A DNA stretch of 64,000 nt from Methylophilaceae bacterium LSUCC0401 (GCA_024919035.1 CP103442.1:620001-684000); one strand, 5' to 3'. Positions 48,193 through 57,615 are shown, numbered from the stretch's first letter. The notes: generated from the sequence alone by a model not told the origin. Made by a program: numbers and translations.

Positions 48193-49470
48193 ATGAAACT
48201 AGAATCAATAGCACTTCACCATGGATACGAACCAGAAACTCATCAAAAGGCAGCGGCAACCCCTATTTACCAATCTTCAGGATTTACCATTGACGACACC
48301 CAACACGGTGCCGACTTATTTGACCTTAAAGTAGAAGGAAATATTTACTCGAGGATAGGTAACCCAACCAACGCTGTCCTTGAGCAAAGAGTAGCCGCTA
48401 TGGAGGGCGGTGTTGCCGGACTTGCACTGGCCTCTGGCATGGCCGCCATCACCTATGCCATCCAATGCATTACCCGCTCCGGTGACAATATTATCAGTAC
48501 CAATCAACTGTATGGAGGAACGTATAACTGCTTTACCCACAGCTTTCCAAAACAAGGGGTAACTGTAAAAATGGTTGATGGTGGGGATTATGAGGCCATC
48601 GAAAAAGCCATCGATGCAAACACCAAGGCGTTGTATTGTGAATCCATTGGAAATCCATTAGGCAATATAATTGATTTAGAAATGTTTGCGAAAATTGCCC
48701 ACAAACATGGCATTCCATTAATTGTAGATAATACGGTCGCCACCCCATATATTTGTCGACCAATTGATTTTGGGGCTGATATTGTGATTCACTCGTTAAC
48801 CAAATACATCGACGGCCATGGAGCGACGATTGGTGGCATCATTGTTGATTCTGGAAAGTTTGATTGGACGAAAGAGCCGAAAAAATTTCCAATGCTGAAC
48901 GAACCCGACCCCTCTTATCATGGCATTGTGTATACAGAACAATTTGGAGCAGCGGCATTTATTGCTTGCTGTCGCGTAGTCCCCTTAAGAGAAACGGGAG
49001 CATGTTTGTCTCCTCACAGTGCCTTTTTAATTATGCTCGGTCTTGAGTCACTCGGTGTACGTATGGAAAGACATTGTGACAATGCACTTGCCCTGGCAAA
49101 ATACTTAGACAATCATGAACAAGTTGAATGGGTAAATTATGCGGCTTTACCTCATGACAAATATTATGATGTTTGTCAAAAAATAACCAAAGGCCAAGCC
49201 TCTGGAATTATTAGTTTTGGAATTAAAGGCGGCATGAACGCAGCCATTAAATTTATTGATGCCCTTCAAATGATTTTACGAGTGTTGAGTATGGGAGATG
49301 CGAAATCTCTGGCTTGTCACCCTGCATCAACGATTCACCGACAACTCACCCCCGAGCAACTGGTATTAGCTGGAGTGAGTGAAGATATGATCAGGATTTC
49401 GGTGGGTATCGAGCACATCGATGACATTATCCAAGATGTTGAACAAGCCATCCAAGCGTCGATGCATTAA
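48193..49470 (+). CDS. metY: O-acetylhomoserine sulfhydrylase
   Basis: PLP enzyme forming homocysteine (or methionine, with methanethiol) from O-acetylhomoserine. MKLESIALHHGYEPETHQKAA is the typical MetY start; HSLTKYIDGHGATIGG carries the PLP lysine; the length of 425 and the inserts near 230-260 separate it from cystathionine gamma-synthase. An ATG at 48172 overlaps the upstream stop, but AAAGGG at 48178-48183 points to the ATG at 48193. Co-transcription with a flavin monooxygenase suggests use of sulfide or thiols released by it. Confidence 0.93.
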   Translation: MKLESIALHHGYEPETHQKAAATPIYQSSGFTIDDTQHGADLFDLKVEGNIYSRIGNPTNAVLEQRVAAMEGGVAGLALASGMAAITYAIQCITRSGDNIISTNQLYGGTYNCFTHSFPKQGVTVKMVDGGDYEAIEKAIDANTKALYCESIGNPLGNIIDLEMFAKIAHKHGIPLIVDNTVATPYICRPIDFGADIVIHSLTKYIDGHGATIGGIIVDSGKFDWTKEPKKFPMLNEPDPSYHGIVYTEQFGAAAFIACCRVVPLRETGACLSPHSAFLIMLGLESLGVRMERHCDNALALAKYLDNHEQVEWVNYAALPHDKYYDVCQKITKGQASGIISFGIKGGMNAAIKFIDALQMILRVLSMGDAKSLACHPASTIHRQLTPEQLVLAGVSEDMIRISVGIEHIDDIIQDVEQAIQASMH

Positions 49471-49543
49471 TATTTTTTTTTAAACCCTCTGTTTTTTTAA
49501 TGGCTCAACCTATAATCTCATTGTGCACACAAATTTTATTGCT

Positions 49544-51271
49544 ATGAGATTGATCACAATTTTACTTTTTTTATTCATCACCTCTTGCTCAAATCAACAT
49601 CATGATTGGTTGAGTTATGGAAATGATTTATTCAACCAACGGTTTTCAGAGTTGGATCAAATTAATACCACAAACATAGACCAATTGGATCTGGCCTGGC
49701 AAATTCAAACCGGGACTAAGTCTTCTTTTCAGGCGACACCTTTGGTTAAGAATGGCGTGATGTATATATCCCTCCCCTTTAATGATGTGATCGCTGTGGA
49801 TGCCAAAACGGGTCAAGAAATTTGGCGCTACAAGCACGACCGGAACAAAGATTGGCCGATGTGCTGCGGTCCCGCCAATCGGGGTTTAGGTTTACAAGGG
49901 AATCAGTTATTCATGGGAACAGTCGACGCTCGTCTGATATCCCTGGATGTTAAAACTGGAAAAAAATTGTGGGATGTAAATGTGGTCAACAATACAGTCA
50001 CCACAGAGACCATTGAAAATTTAGGAACCCATAATCCACTTAAAGAAAATTTTGTTAGCGGAGGTACTGGTGTGGGCATGAACATGGCTCCGGTAGTCTT
50101 TCACGATAAAGTTTTCATTGGCATCACCGGAGTGGGATATGGCTTACATGTTGATCAAGATAAAGATGCTCCTCTCGGTTCTGTTGTTGGCGTAAAAGGT
50201 CAATTTGGTCGCCCTGGGTTTCTAGCAGCCTTTGATATTAAAACAGGAAAAAAAATATGGCAGTTTGATACCATTGCTTCGACGGGATGGGAAGGTCAGA
50301 TGAAAAATGAAACAGATGACGGAGTCCCGTTGAATCGAAATATCGAAAAAGAAAAAGCGTCACTGACAAGATACCCAAATGCGGCTCAATTTGGTGGCGG
50401 CTCTGCATGGACCACACCCGCGATTGACGCCGCAACCAACACCCTCATTTTTGGGATTGGTAACCCTTCCCCACAAATGAATGGCGATAGTCGCCCAGGG
50501 GATAATTTATACACCGTGTCCATTGTGGCTTTAGATGTTAATACCGGTGAAAAAAAATGGCACTATCAGCAAGTTCCTCATGATTTATGGGGTTATGACG
50601 TGGCCTCACCTCCTGTGATCTTTGAAAAAAATATCAATAACAAACGCGTTAAGGTGGTTGGGCAAGCTGGAAAGACGGGTTGGTTTTATATGAATGAATT
50701 AACTACAGGACAATTGATCGCTAAATCAGAAGCATTTGTCCCACAAAACAATATGTTCAAAAACCCAAGCGAAGAAGGGGTGGTTATTTACCCAGGAATT
50801 TTAGGTGGATCGAATTGGTCTCCGGTGAGTATCGCCAAAACTGATAATCTCGCCATTGTGTCTGCCCTTCATGCCCCCATCAAATATCAATTGCATAAAA
50901 AAAATAAACAAAACACAACCGAATTTACCAGCTCAGAGCCTGTAGATGGTGAGCAGTATGGCCTACTTTCTGCCATTGATCTTAATAAGGGAAACATTGC
51001 CTGGAGCTACAAAACCGAACAGCCTTTGATTGGGGGAAGCTTATCGACTAGAGGTGGTCTGACCTTTTTTGGCGAAGGCAATGGTGACTTTAATGCCGTT
51101 GAATCTAAAAGTGGAAAACTCTTGTGGTCATATCACCTCGAGGCTGGGGTAAATGCACCCGCTATTTCTTATCAAATTGATGGCAAACAGTACATTGCTG
51201 TCGCCGTCGGTGGCAATAAAATATTTGGATTCAAGCAGGGAGATTACATCTCCGTATTTTCCATAGACTAA
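49544..51271 (+). CDS. PQQ-dependent dehydrogenase, lipoprotein
   Basis: An eight-bladed quinoprotein propeller. Repeated tryptophan-docking motifs such as AVDAKTGQEIWRY, SLDVKTGKKLWDV, AFDIKTGKKIWQF and ALDVNTGEKKWHY are visible. The vicinal Cys pair in DWPMCCGPANRG (Cys107-Cys108) matches the disulfide ring that lies over PQQ in methanol and alcohol dehydrogenases. There is no C-terminal cytochrome domain. Starting at the ATG at 49544 gives MRLITILLFLFITSC, a lipoprotein signal with Cys15 as the lipidated residue; a GTG at 49523 would add seven residues. The substrate (an alcohol or aldehyde) is unknown. Confidence 0.85.
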   Translation: MRLITILLFLFITSCSNQHHDWLSYGNDLFNQRFSELDQINTTNIDQLDLAWQIQTGTKSSFQATPLVKNGVMYISLPFNDVIAVDAKTGQEIWRYKHDRNKDWPMCCGPANRGLGLQGNQLFMGTVDARLISLDVKTGKKLWDVNVVNNTVTTETIENLGTHNPLKENFVSGGTGVGMNMAPVVFHDKVFIGITGVGYGLHVDQDKDAPLGSVVGVKGQFGRPGFLAAFDIKTGKKIWQFDTIASTGWEGQMKNETDDGVPLNRNIEKEKASLTRYPNAAQFGGGSAWTTPAIDAATNTLIFGIGNPSPQMNGDSRPGDNLYTVSIVALDVNTGEKKWHYQQVPHDLWGYDVASPPVIFEKNINNKRVKVVGQAGKTGWFYMNELTTGQLIAKSEAFVPQNNMFKNPSEEGVVIYPGILGGSNWSPVSIAKTDNLAIVSALHAPIKYQLHKKNKQNTTEFTSSEPVDGEQYGLLSAIDLNKGNIAWSYKTEQPLIGGSLSTRGGLTFFGEGNGDFNAVESKSGKLLWSYHLEAGVNAPAISYQIDGKQYIAVAVGGNKIFGFKQGDYISVFSID

Positions 51272-51279
51272 ATCAAAGA

Positions 51280-51996
51280 TTACTGGGTGTCAGGGACAAA
51301 CTTAAGAACAGCGCTATTGATGCAGTACCTTTTCCCTGTGGGCGGAGGTCCGTCATCAAACACATGCCCCAAATGAATACCTGAGCTGGCACTCACCACC
51401 TCAACGCGCATACCATCATCCTTAAAATCCAAGGCTCCAGGCATTGGATCAAAAAAGCTTGGCCATCCTGTGCCGCTGTCAAATTTAGCATCACTACGGA
51501 ATAACTTTGCGCCACTCAATGGATCCACATAATAACCTGGTTCTTTATTGTCGAGTAAAGATCCTGTAAAGGGATATTCAGTACCATTCTCAAAAGCAAT
51601 TTTTCGCTGTTCGGGGGTCATAATTTGCTGTCCGTACCACGCCCAAAACCGCTTTACATCACCGTCATAACCTGTGTAGCGTGAAACTTCACGTCCTTGG
51701 TTAAACATCACCAGCGTGGGTGTGGCAAATATTGGCTCATTTAAAGCAAATTGTTCAGAAGAATTAAAATCTAAGGTGTGTTGCAAATGCACATCAGCAG
51801 ACCAAGTATCAGCAATATCTTGCTTAAATTTCATACACGCGCCACACCCCTTGGCTTCGAACATGACTAAGGTTAAGTGGTTCACTGAATTATTTGTCAT
51901 TTCTGGAGAATTCACAGGTTTTTCCTTTGCAATAGAAAACAAACTTAAGACTATCAGGACAATGCCTAAGCCTAAATATTGTATACCTCGAATCAT
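51280..51996 (-). CDS. Membrane-anchored or exported thioredoxin-MsrB fusion
   Basis: An N-terminal hydrophobic segment (IQYLGLGIVLIVLSLFSIA) precedes a thioredoxin-like domain with CGAC (Cys51, Cys54) and a C-terminal methionine-R-sulfoxide reductase domain (about residues 125-235) with FDSGTGWPSF, GHVFDDGPPPTGKRYCINS and catalytic Cys225. The zinc-binding CxxC pairs of many MsrB proteins are missing. It should repair oxidised periplasmic proteins, with the fused domain feeding electrons, as in PilB-type proteins. A TTG at 52023 could add nine residues; the ATG at 51996 is preferred. It converges on the PQQ dehydrogenase gene. Confidence 0.87.
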   Translation of the reverse strand: MIRGIQYLGLGIVLIVLSLFSIAKEKPVNSPEMTNNSVNHLTLVMFEAKGCGACMKFKQDIADTWSADVHLQHTLDFNSSEQFALNEPIFATPTLVMFNQGREVSRYTGYDGDVKRFWAWYGQQIMTPEQRKIAFENGTEYPFTGSLLDNKEPGYYVDPLSGAKLFRSDAKFDSGTGWPSFFDPMPGALDFKDDGMRVEVVSASSGIHLGHVFDDGPPPTGKRYCINSAVLKFVPDTQ

Positions 51997-52023
51997 AATG
52001 TTGATTAAAAAAGATAATATCAA

Positions 52024-52167
52024 TACGATAATATTAAATGTTAAAAGTTCTATTTATATAAAATATTTATATAAAACAATTATATATATCATATTTATCA
52101 AGTAGTTTATAAGTAAATATGGGTTTATTAATTGTCGATTTAATCATTTTCAAGTAGGCTGAGTATA
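52024..52167. other. Very AT-rich divergent spacer with a tandem 13-mer
   Basis: The space between the Trx-MsrB gene and the PatB-like gene is almost pure A/T. It contains TATTTATATAAAA twice in perfect tandem (52051-52063 and 52064-52076). Promoters for both divergent genes presumably lie here, but no pair of hexamers stands out. Confidence 0.4.
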
Positions 52168-53307
52168 ATGCACTCTTTTAATTTTGATAAGCCCATCAAT
52201 CGCTTGCAGACCGACTCGGTTCGCTGGGACAAGTTCGATCCACATATTATTCCATTGTGGGTCGCCGATATGGATTTTGCTTCCCCTCCTTGCGTGATTG
52301 AGGCTCTTAAACAGAGAATGAATCATGAAATCTTTGGCTACACGCATGCCCCAGAGGGCCTTAAAGAACACATCGCAACGTATTTAGCAGCGCAGTACCA
52401 ATGGAAAATTGAGCCCGAATGGATTGTGTTTGTGCCCAGCTTGGTTTCTAGTCTTTACTCGTTGGCCAAGAACTTGACCGACCCGCAGTCCCATATTCTC
52501 ACCCTGCAACCCGTTTATCATCACCTGTTGCATGCAGCACAACATTCTGGCAGAGACTACAGTCAAATTCCCCTCAGCACTCAGGACTATCGGTTGGTTT
52601 TAGATCCTGAGTCGATTTCAAGCAGCGTAAAAAGCAACAGTGAATTATTATTTTTTTGCAATCCCCATAACCCGGGGGGAGCCGTGTATACACGTGAAGA
52701 GTTAACTCAGATAGCCAAAGTGTGTGAGCAACACGACCTTATCCTCTGTTCCGATGAAATTCACTGCGGGATGGTCTATCCCAGCCAAATACACACACCC
52801 ATAGCATCTATATCTGAAGATGCCGCTGAGCGAACGATTACCTTAATGTCTATGAATAAAACCTTTAATATTCCTGGGGCAGGATTGGCGTGGATGGTAT
52901 GTAAAAATAAGGAACTCAGAAAAAGGGCGATGAGGGATTTGGGCACCCTGATACCCGATCCTCAAATATTTACTTACATTGCCACTCAATCTGCCCTGCT
53001 CCATGGCGAGCCTTGGCGACAAGCGCTCATGGATTACCTTGACAGTAATCGACAACTATTAAAAACGGTGATGGGTGATCTACCCCAGCTGCGTTTATAT
53101 CAGATGGAGGCCAGTTACCTGGGTTGGATATCATGTGAACAATTAAAGTTAGACGACCCTAGTGAATTATTTTTAAACCATGGAGTGGCCCTACAGCCCG
53201 GATACATGTTTCAGCAACCGGATCATGTGCGGATCAATATTGCCACCCCAAAAGACACCCTTAACGCAGCTCTTTCAAGAATACGCGAGTCATTAGTAGG
53301 ATTCTAG
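52168..53307 (+). CDS. PatB/MalY-type cystathionine beta-lyase
   Basis: Fold type I PLP enzyme that splits cystathionine or related S-substituted cysteines. The N-terminal RLQTDSVRWDKFD and IPLWVADMDFASPP are family hallmarks, FCNPHNPGGAVYTREEL and CSDEIHCGMVY hold PLP contacts, and the Schiff-base Lys is in MSMNKTFNIPGAG. It has 379 residues. Together with the nearby metY it gives a route between cysteine and homocysteine, though it may be specific for other sulfur compounds. Confidence 0.9.
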   Translation: MHSFNFDKPINRLQTDSVRWDKFDPHIIPLWVADMDFASPPCVIEALKQRMNHEIFGYTHAPEGLKEHIATYLAAQYQWKIEPEWIVFVPSLVSSLYSLAKNLTDPQSHILTLQPVYHHLLHAAQHSGRDYSQIPLSTQDYRLVLDPESISSSVKSNSELLFFCNPHNPGGAVYTREELTQIAKVCEQHDLILCSDEIHCGMVYPSQIHTPIASISEDAAERTITLMSMNKTFNIPGAGLAWMVCKNKELRKRAMRDLGTLIPDPQIFTYIATQSALLHGEPWRQALMDYLDSNRQLLKTVMGDLPQLRLYQMEASYLGWISCEQLKLDDPSELFLNHGVALQPGYMFQQPDHVRINIATPKDTLNAALSRIRESLVGF

Positions 53308-53313
53308 TTCTCG

Positions 53314-54576
53314 TTAGCGCTGACGCTTGTCGCTCAAAATGGAAGCGATTAACGAAATGGCCCCCATCGTCGACAAGTAATAGCCCACATATTCAAAACC
53401 ATAATTATTTGCTAACCACAGGGCAATGAATGGAGCAAACGAGGCTCCCAAAATTCCGGCTAAGTTAAATGACAAAGACGCTCCAGTGTAGCGCACGTTA
53501 ATTGGAAACATATTAGACAGGACTGTGCCTAATGGCCCATAGGTAAACCCCATTAACGCCATACCCAAGCTCAACAAGATGAAAACACCAACCCCTGGAA
53601 TATGAATTAAAGGCTGTAAACACAGGCCAAAAATCACGATAAATAAAGAAGCAAAAATCATCACCAGTTTTGGATTCAATTTATCCGCCAATACAGCAGA
53701 GATCGGGATAAACAGTGCAAAAAAGAAAATCGAATAGAGTTGGACAATCAGGAAGGCATCCTCAGTATAATTTAAATGCTGAATCGACCACCCGGCCACA
53801 AACACGGTCATTAGATAGAACAATCCGAACGTTGCCACACCTGAAAAGGTTGCAATCAATAATGATTTTTTTTGATGCTGAAAAATGCCTGACAATGGAA
53901 TGTGTGCTTGTATATTTTGTTTTTTGCTGGCAGCTAAAAATTCAGGCGTCTCGGTAATTTTTAAACGCACATACAAACCCAGCCCAATTAATAATGCACT
54001 GGCAATAAAAGGGATTCTCCATCCGAAAGTCAAAAAGTCTTCATGCGATAAAGTTTCTGTTAAGAACAAAAAGACTCCTCCAGAAAGAAATAAACCAAGA
54101 GGGGCGCCTAGCTGAGGGAACATCCCATACCAAGCCCTTTTACCTTTCGGGGCATTTTCAACGGCTAAGAGCACCGCCCCACCCCATTCACCCCCCAAGC
54201 CAAAACCTTGGCCAAAACGACATAGCACGAGTAGCATCGGGGCAATGATGCCCACGCTGTGATAACTAGGAAGGAATCCAATCAGGATGGTGGACAAACC
54301 CATGGTGAGCAAGGCGGCAACCAAAGTCGCTTTGCGCCCAATCTTATCTCCATAATGACCAAAAAAAGCTGAACCCAAGGGCCTTGCAAAAAAAGCAACC
54401 GCAAATGTGGCCAGAGATTGCAACATTTGTGTTGCTGGAGTTGATTCCGGAAAAAACAAATGAGGAAAAACTAAAATGGCTGCATTGGCATAAATATAAA
54501 AATCAAAAAATTCAATGGTTGTCCCTGCTAAGCTGGCAAATAATACTGTCGTTTTTGAATTAGGTGATTGGCTCAT
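53314..54576 (-). CDS. MFS transporter, metabolite:proton symporter (MHS) family
   Basis: Twelve hydrophobic segments in 420 residues. TTIEFFDFYIYANAA in helix 1, FARPLGSAFFGHYGDKIGRK in the loop 2-3 and CRFGQGFGLGGEWGGAVLL match the MHS group (ShiA, ProP, KgtP-like). These import small organic acids or osmolytes with protons. The substrate is not deducible. It converges on the PatB-like gene with a six-base gap. Confidence 0.88.
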   Translation of the reverse strand: MSQSPNSKTTVLFASLAGTTIEFFDFYIYANAAILVFPHLFFPESTPATQMLQSLATFAVAFFARPLGSAFFGHYGDKIGRKATLVAALLTMGLSTILIGFLPSYHSVGIIAPMLLVLCRFGQGFGLGGEWGGAVLLAVENAPKGKRAWYGMFPQLGAPLGLFLSGGVFLFLTETLSHEDFLTFGWRIPFIASALLIGLGLYVRLKITETPEFLAASKKQNIQAHIPLSGIFQHQKKSLLIATFSGVATFGLFYLMTVFVAGWSIQHLNYTEDAFLIVQLYSIFFFALFIPISAVLADKLNPKLVMIFASLFIVIFGLCLQPLIHIPGVGVFILLSLGMALMGFTYGPLGTVLSNMFPINVRYTGASLSFNLAGILGASFAPFIALWLANNYGFEYVGYYLSTMGAISLIASILSDKRQR

Positions 54577-54688
54577 GATGAATATGATTTAAAAATGATA
54601 TTTTGCATGATAACTTATTTTAAATAACATGCCCTTTTGTTTTTTATAAACCCTGTATGATAAAAAGATCTTTTTTTTGGATAATCCC

Positions 54689-56014
54689 ATGCAAACCGTT
54701 GAACACATTTTCAGCACCCTTTCATCTTGGTTATGGGGCGGACCCTTAATCATTTTATTATTTGGGACACACCTTTATCTCACCATAAGATTAAGTGGCA
54801 TTCAATTCCGTAAGCTTCCTAAAGCATTCAAAATTGTATTTAGTAAGTCTACGAATGAAAAAGGTGACCTTTCCCATTTTTCGAGCCTGATGACAGCACT
54901 CGCGGCAACCGTCGGAATTGGTAATATTGTTGGCGTGGCTTCAGCAATTACCCTAGGAGGCCCAGGAGCAATTTTTTGGATGTGGCTCACAGGCTTATTA
55001 GGAATGGCAACCAAGTATGCGGAAGCTTTATTAGCGGTTAAGTATAGAGACCAAGGTCCTTATGGCATGCGCGGTGGGCCTATGTACTATTTAAGTAAAG
55101 GAGCAAACATGCCCAAATTAGCGGTCGCCTTTGCCTTTTTCACACTGATTGCATCGTTTGGAGCCGGCAATATGGTGCAAGCGAATGCAACCGCTGGTGT
55201 TTTTTTACAAGTATTTAACATCCCCATTGAAGTTACTGGGCTAATACTTGCAGTATTGACTGGCCTTGTGATTGTGGGTGGCATTCAATCTATTGGACGA
55301 TTCACTTCTTTTTTTGTACCTCTTATGATTCTTTTATATTTCGGGGTGATTGTATTAACTCTGATTATCAATCACGCTCAAGTGCCTCATGCGATTGGAC
55401 TTATTTTTTTTCACGCTTTTTCTAATCATGCTGCAACAGGAGGATTTGTGGGCGCCACTCTAGCTGCAGCGATCAGATTCGGGATTGCCCGAGGTTTATT
55501 TTCAAATGAAGCCGGACAAGGCTCAGCTCCAATTGTTGCGGCAACGGCTAAAACAAAGAATCCCGTTCGACAAGCATTAGTGAGTATGACGGGAACTTTT
55601 ATTGATACCGTGGTGATATGTACTTTAACTGCTCTGGCAATTTTAACTACAGACTTGTGGACATTGGGCACCGTAAATGCAAGTGACCTCACAGCACAAA
55701 GCGTGGCCACAGCTCTTGGGGATGTAGGTTCCACATTAGTTGCAATTTGTATTGCTTTTTTTGCCTTTTCCACCCTGATTGGTTGGAGTTATTATGGTGA
55801 AAAAGCGATTGAATATTTATTCAAAGATAAAGTGGTTAAATACTATCGAATCATATTTTCAATTGTTGTATTTTTTGGTGCAACAGCCAGTCTCAAATTA
55901 GTATGGGATTTTGCAGACCTTATGAACGGCTTGATGGCTATTCCAAACTTGATTGGTATTTTTATGTTGGCGAAAATCATCTCTTCAGAAACGAAGCTAT
56001 ACATTGATTCCTAA
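54689..56014 (+). CDS. Sodium:alanine symporter family (AGCS) transporter
   Basis: An amino-acid importer with about ten membrane helices. MTALAATVGIGNIVGVASAI, MRGGPMYYLSKG, ARGLFSNEAGQGSAPIVAATA and the ETKL-type end are characteristic of AGCS proteins, which import alanine or glycine with sodium. The ATG at 54689 is preferred to a TTG at 54677. The stop region overlaps the convergent AsmA-like gene. Confidence 0.92.
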   Translation: MQTVEHIFSTLSSWLWGGPLIILLFGTHLYLTIRLSGIQFRKLPKAFKIVFSKSTNEKGDLSHFSSLMTALAATVGIGNIVGVASAITLGGPGAIFWMWLTGLLGMATKYAEALLAVKYRDQGPYGMRGGPMYYLSKGANMPKLAVAFAFFTLIASFGAGNMVQANATAGVFLQVFNIPIEVTGLILAVLTGLVIVGGIQSIGRFTSFFVPLMILLYFGVIVLTLIINHAQVPHAIGLIFFHAFSNHAATGGFVGATLAAAIRFGIARGLFSNEAGQGSAPIVAATAKTKNPVRQALVSMTGTFIDTVVICTLTALAILTTDLWTLGTVNASDLTAQSVATALGDVGSTLVAICIAFFAFSTLIGWSYYGEKAIEYLFKDKVVKYYRIIFSIVVFFGATASLKLVWDFADLMNGLMAIPNLIGIFMLAKIISSETKLYIDS

Positions 56015-56847
56015 AAAAAATCTTTTAATTTTTTAAGTTTTTTCAGATCCTTTATTTGATCCAGGTTTTCAATATCAGATTGAATATCGCTGATAATCTT
56101 TTCAGTTTCTTTTTCAATCGTTTTTTGGATGTCTTTTTCAAGATCACGAACAAGGCTATTGAAGTTGATTGATCTTTTTAAATCTTTTTCCAGAGTCTCT
56201 ATCAAGATCGCCATGAGCTGATCCGTGTCCACACCGCCCTCTTTAGATCCAATATTATTTAATTGAATATTCGGCAGGGTAATAGATAAAGTTTGGGTTG
56301 ATGCAAAAGGAACCGCCCCTTCAACCTTGGTATTTATCATTTCAAATGATTTGATAATTATTTTTTTTGATTGTTTTACATGAGTTTTTTTCTTATCTTT
56401 TTGTTGTGGTTGATCTGTTTTTGAGGATGAAGTAGCAACAGATTTATTGTTCATATTTGCATTAATAATATTTTTTAATTCAACAAAATTTGTTTTACCA
56501 TCACTGTATTCATAGACAATTTCTGCTCCATTAATAAATACTTTTTCAATAATAATGACCTCATCTAAAATCGATTTAAGATCGAGATCTAATTCCGCTT
56601 GATCGAAATGAAAGGCGTATTTGGTCTGAAAACCTTCGGGATTTGGTTGTTCAAAATTAAACAGACTTCCGGAACCCTCTTTAAGATCAAGTTTTACCGC
56701 ATCAAGCTTAACCTGGGTGTCGGTGGCCTCAGAAACTTGTTCAACAATAAACTCACGGACGATTTCATCCATGTTACTTTTTAAATAAAAGTATGCAGAA
56801 AGGCCTATCAAGCAAATGATAATTAGACTAAATATTATTTTTTTCAA
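56011..56847 (-). CDS. AsmA-like membrane-anchored protein
   Basis: One N-terminal membrane helix (KKIIFSLIIICLIGLSAYFYL) followed by a periplasmic domain. DAVKLDLKEGSGSLFNFEQPNPEGFQTKYAF and AELDLDLKSILDEVIIIEKVFINGAEIVYEY resemble the first repeat of AsmA/DUF748 proteins implicated in envelope lipid transport or homeostasis. The Lys/Asp-rich C-terminus may be coiled coil. The start is TTG at 56847. It lies 138 bp downstream of the TPR gene on the same strand and may belong to the Fur-linked transcript. Function is inferred only from the family. Confidence 0.65.
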   Translation of the reverse strand: MKKIIFSLIIICLIGLSAYFYLKSNMDEIVREFIVEQVSEATDTQVKLDAVKLDLKEGSGSLFNFEQPNPEGFQTKYAFHFDQAELDLDLKSILDEVIIIEKVFINGAEIVYEYSDGKTNFVELKNIINANMNNKSVATSSSKTDQPQQKDKKKTHVKQSKKIIIKSFEMINTKVEGAVPFASTQTLSITLPNIQLNNIGSKEGGVDTDQLMAILIETLEKDLKRSINFNSLVRDLEKDIQKTIEKETEKIISDIQSDIENLDQIKDLKKLKKLKDFF

Positions 56848-56985
56848 TACGATGATGTCCCAAAAACTATTTTTATAACTTAATTTCCATAATAAGTTCT
56901 CAAGAACATTTGGTCAATTAACTATTTAATGTGGTTAAAATCTGTTAATTTGCATTAATACGTAGCTATAAATTATCAAATACAC
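56848..56985. other. Spacer between TPR and AsmA-like genes
   Basis: A 138-bp AT-rich stretch with no reading frame, terminator or convincing promoter. It is the first real break after the tight five-gene run upstream. Confidence 0.4.
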
Positions 56986-57612
56986 TTATTTTCTTATTTT
57001 GTTAATTAACTCTAAAACCTCAATCCGACGACCTTGATCGGCTATAGTTCGCCCAGGTCTGCTGGGTGCTTTTTTTGCCTTATCTAAAAATACTTTAGCC
57101 TCTTCTTTTTCCCCTTTTTTAATCAGAAAATCAGCATAAAAATAATTAGCATCTATCCCGTTTGGATTGGCCTCAAGCCCCTTCTTTAAATATTCATTTG
57201 CCTTATCCTCATCACCAAAACCGAGCGGCCATCCAGGAACTTGGTAATACAAAGAGCCAAGTGAGGTATAAGCAGATCCATCAAGGACATCACCCCCTAG
57301 CTCAATAGCTTTTTCTAAATCTTTTTTTGCATTTTTTACATACCCTAATGCAGTGGGATTAATCGCACTAAGCGATCCGGCGTAAGAGGCCTCCACAATG
57401 GCATGCCAGATTAACAGCTCCGCTTGGTTGGGATTATTTTTTAAACGTAAATCAGCTTGTTCCAGCAATGTTTCAAAACCTTTTTGCTGATCACTTGAAT
57501 CCAATTGGTACTTCACCTTTGCCCATTCAGTTTGAAGGTATTGCATATCATCCACCCAATCAGCAAAAGAAAGTATGGGAAATAACAATATCAACAGAAT
57601 AATTTTTTTCAT
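56986..57612 (-). CDS. Exported TPR-like protein of the Fur-linked cluster
   Basis: A 208-residue protein with a signal peptide (MKKIILLILLFPILSFA). It contains TPR-like helices (AELLIWHAIVEASYAGSL, KDLEKAIELGGDVLDGSAYTSLGSLYYQ, ANEYLKKGLEANPNGIDANYFYADFLIKKG) and the segment QVPGWPLGFGDEDKA, which resembles periplasmic T-type TPR proteins. It starts three bases after the SDR stop, making it the last gene of the coupled run. Its role, perhaps transport or envelope interaction, is unknown. Confidence 0.8.
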   Translation of the reverse strand: MKKIILLILLFPILSFADWVDDMQYLQTEWAKVKYQLDSSDQQKGFETLLEQADLRLKNNPNQAELLIWHAIVEASYAGSLSAINPTALGYVKNAKKDLEKAIELGGDVLDGSAYTSLGSLYYQVPGWPLGFGDEDKANEYLKKGLEANPNGIDANYFYADFLIKKGEKEEAKVFLDKAKKAPSRPGRTIADQGRRIEVLELINKIRK

Positions 57613-57615
57613 TTT

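Noticed and set aside
49544-51271. XoxF-type lanthanide methanol dehydrogenase
   Set aside because: The length, lipoprotein signal, missing partner genes and the Asn in ALDVNTG do not support this specific subgroup.
55426-55773. 115-residue open frame on the minus strand
   Set aside because: Antisense to the AGCS transporter; its composition mirrors the transmembrane codons of that gene.
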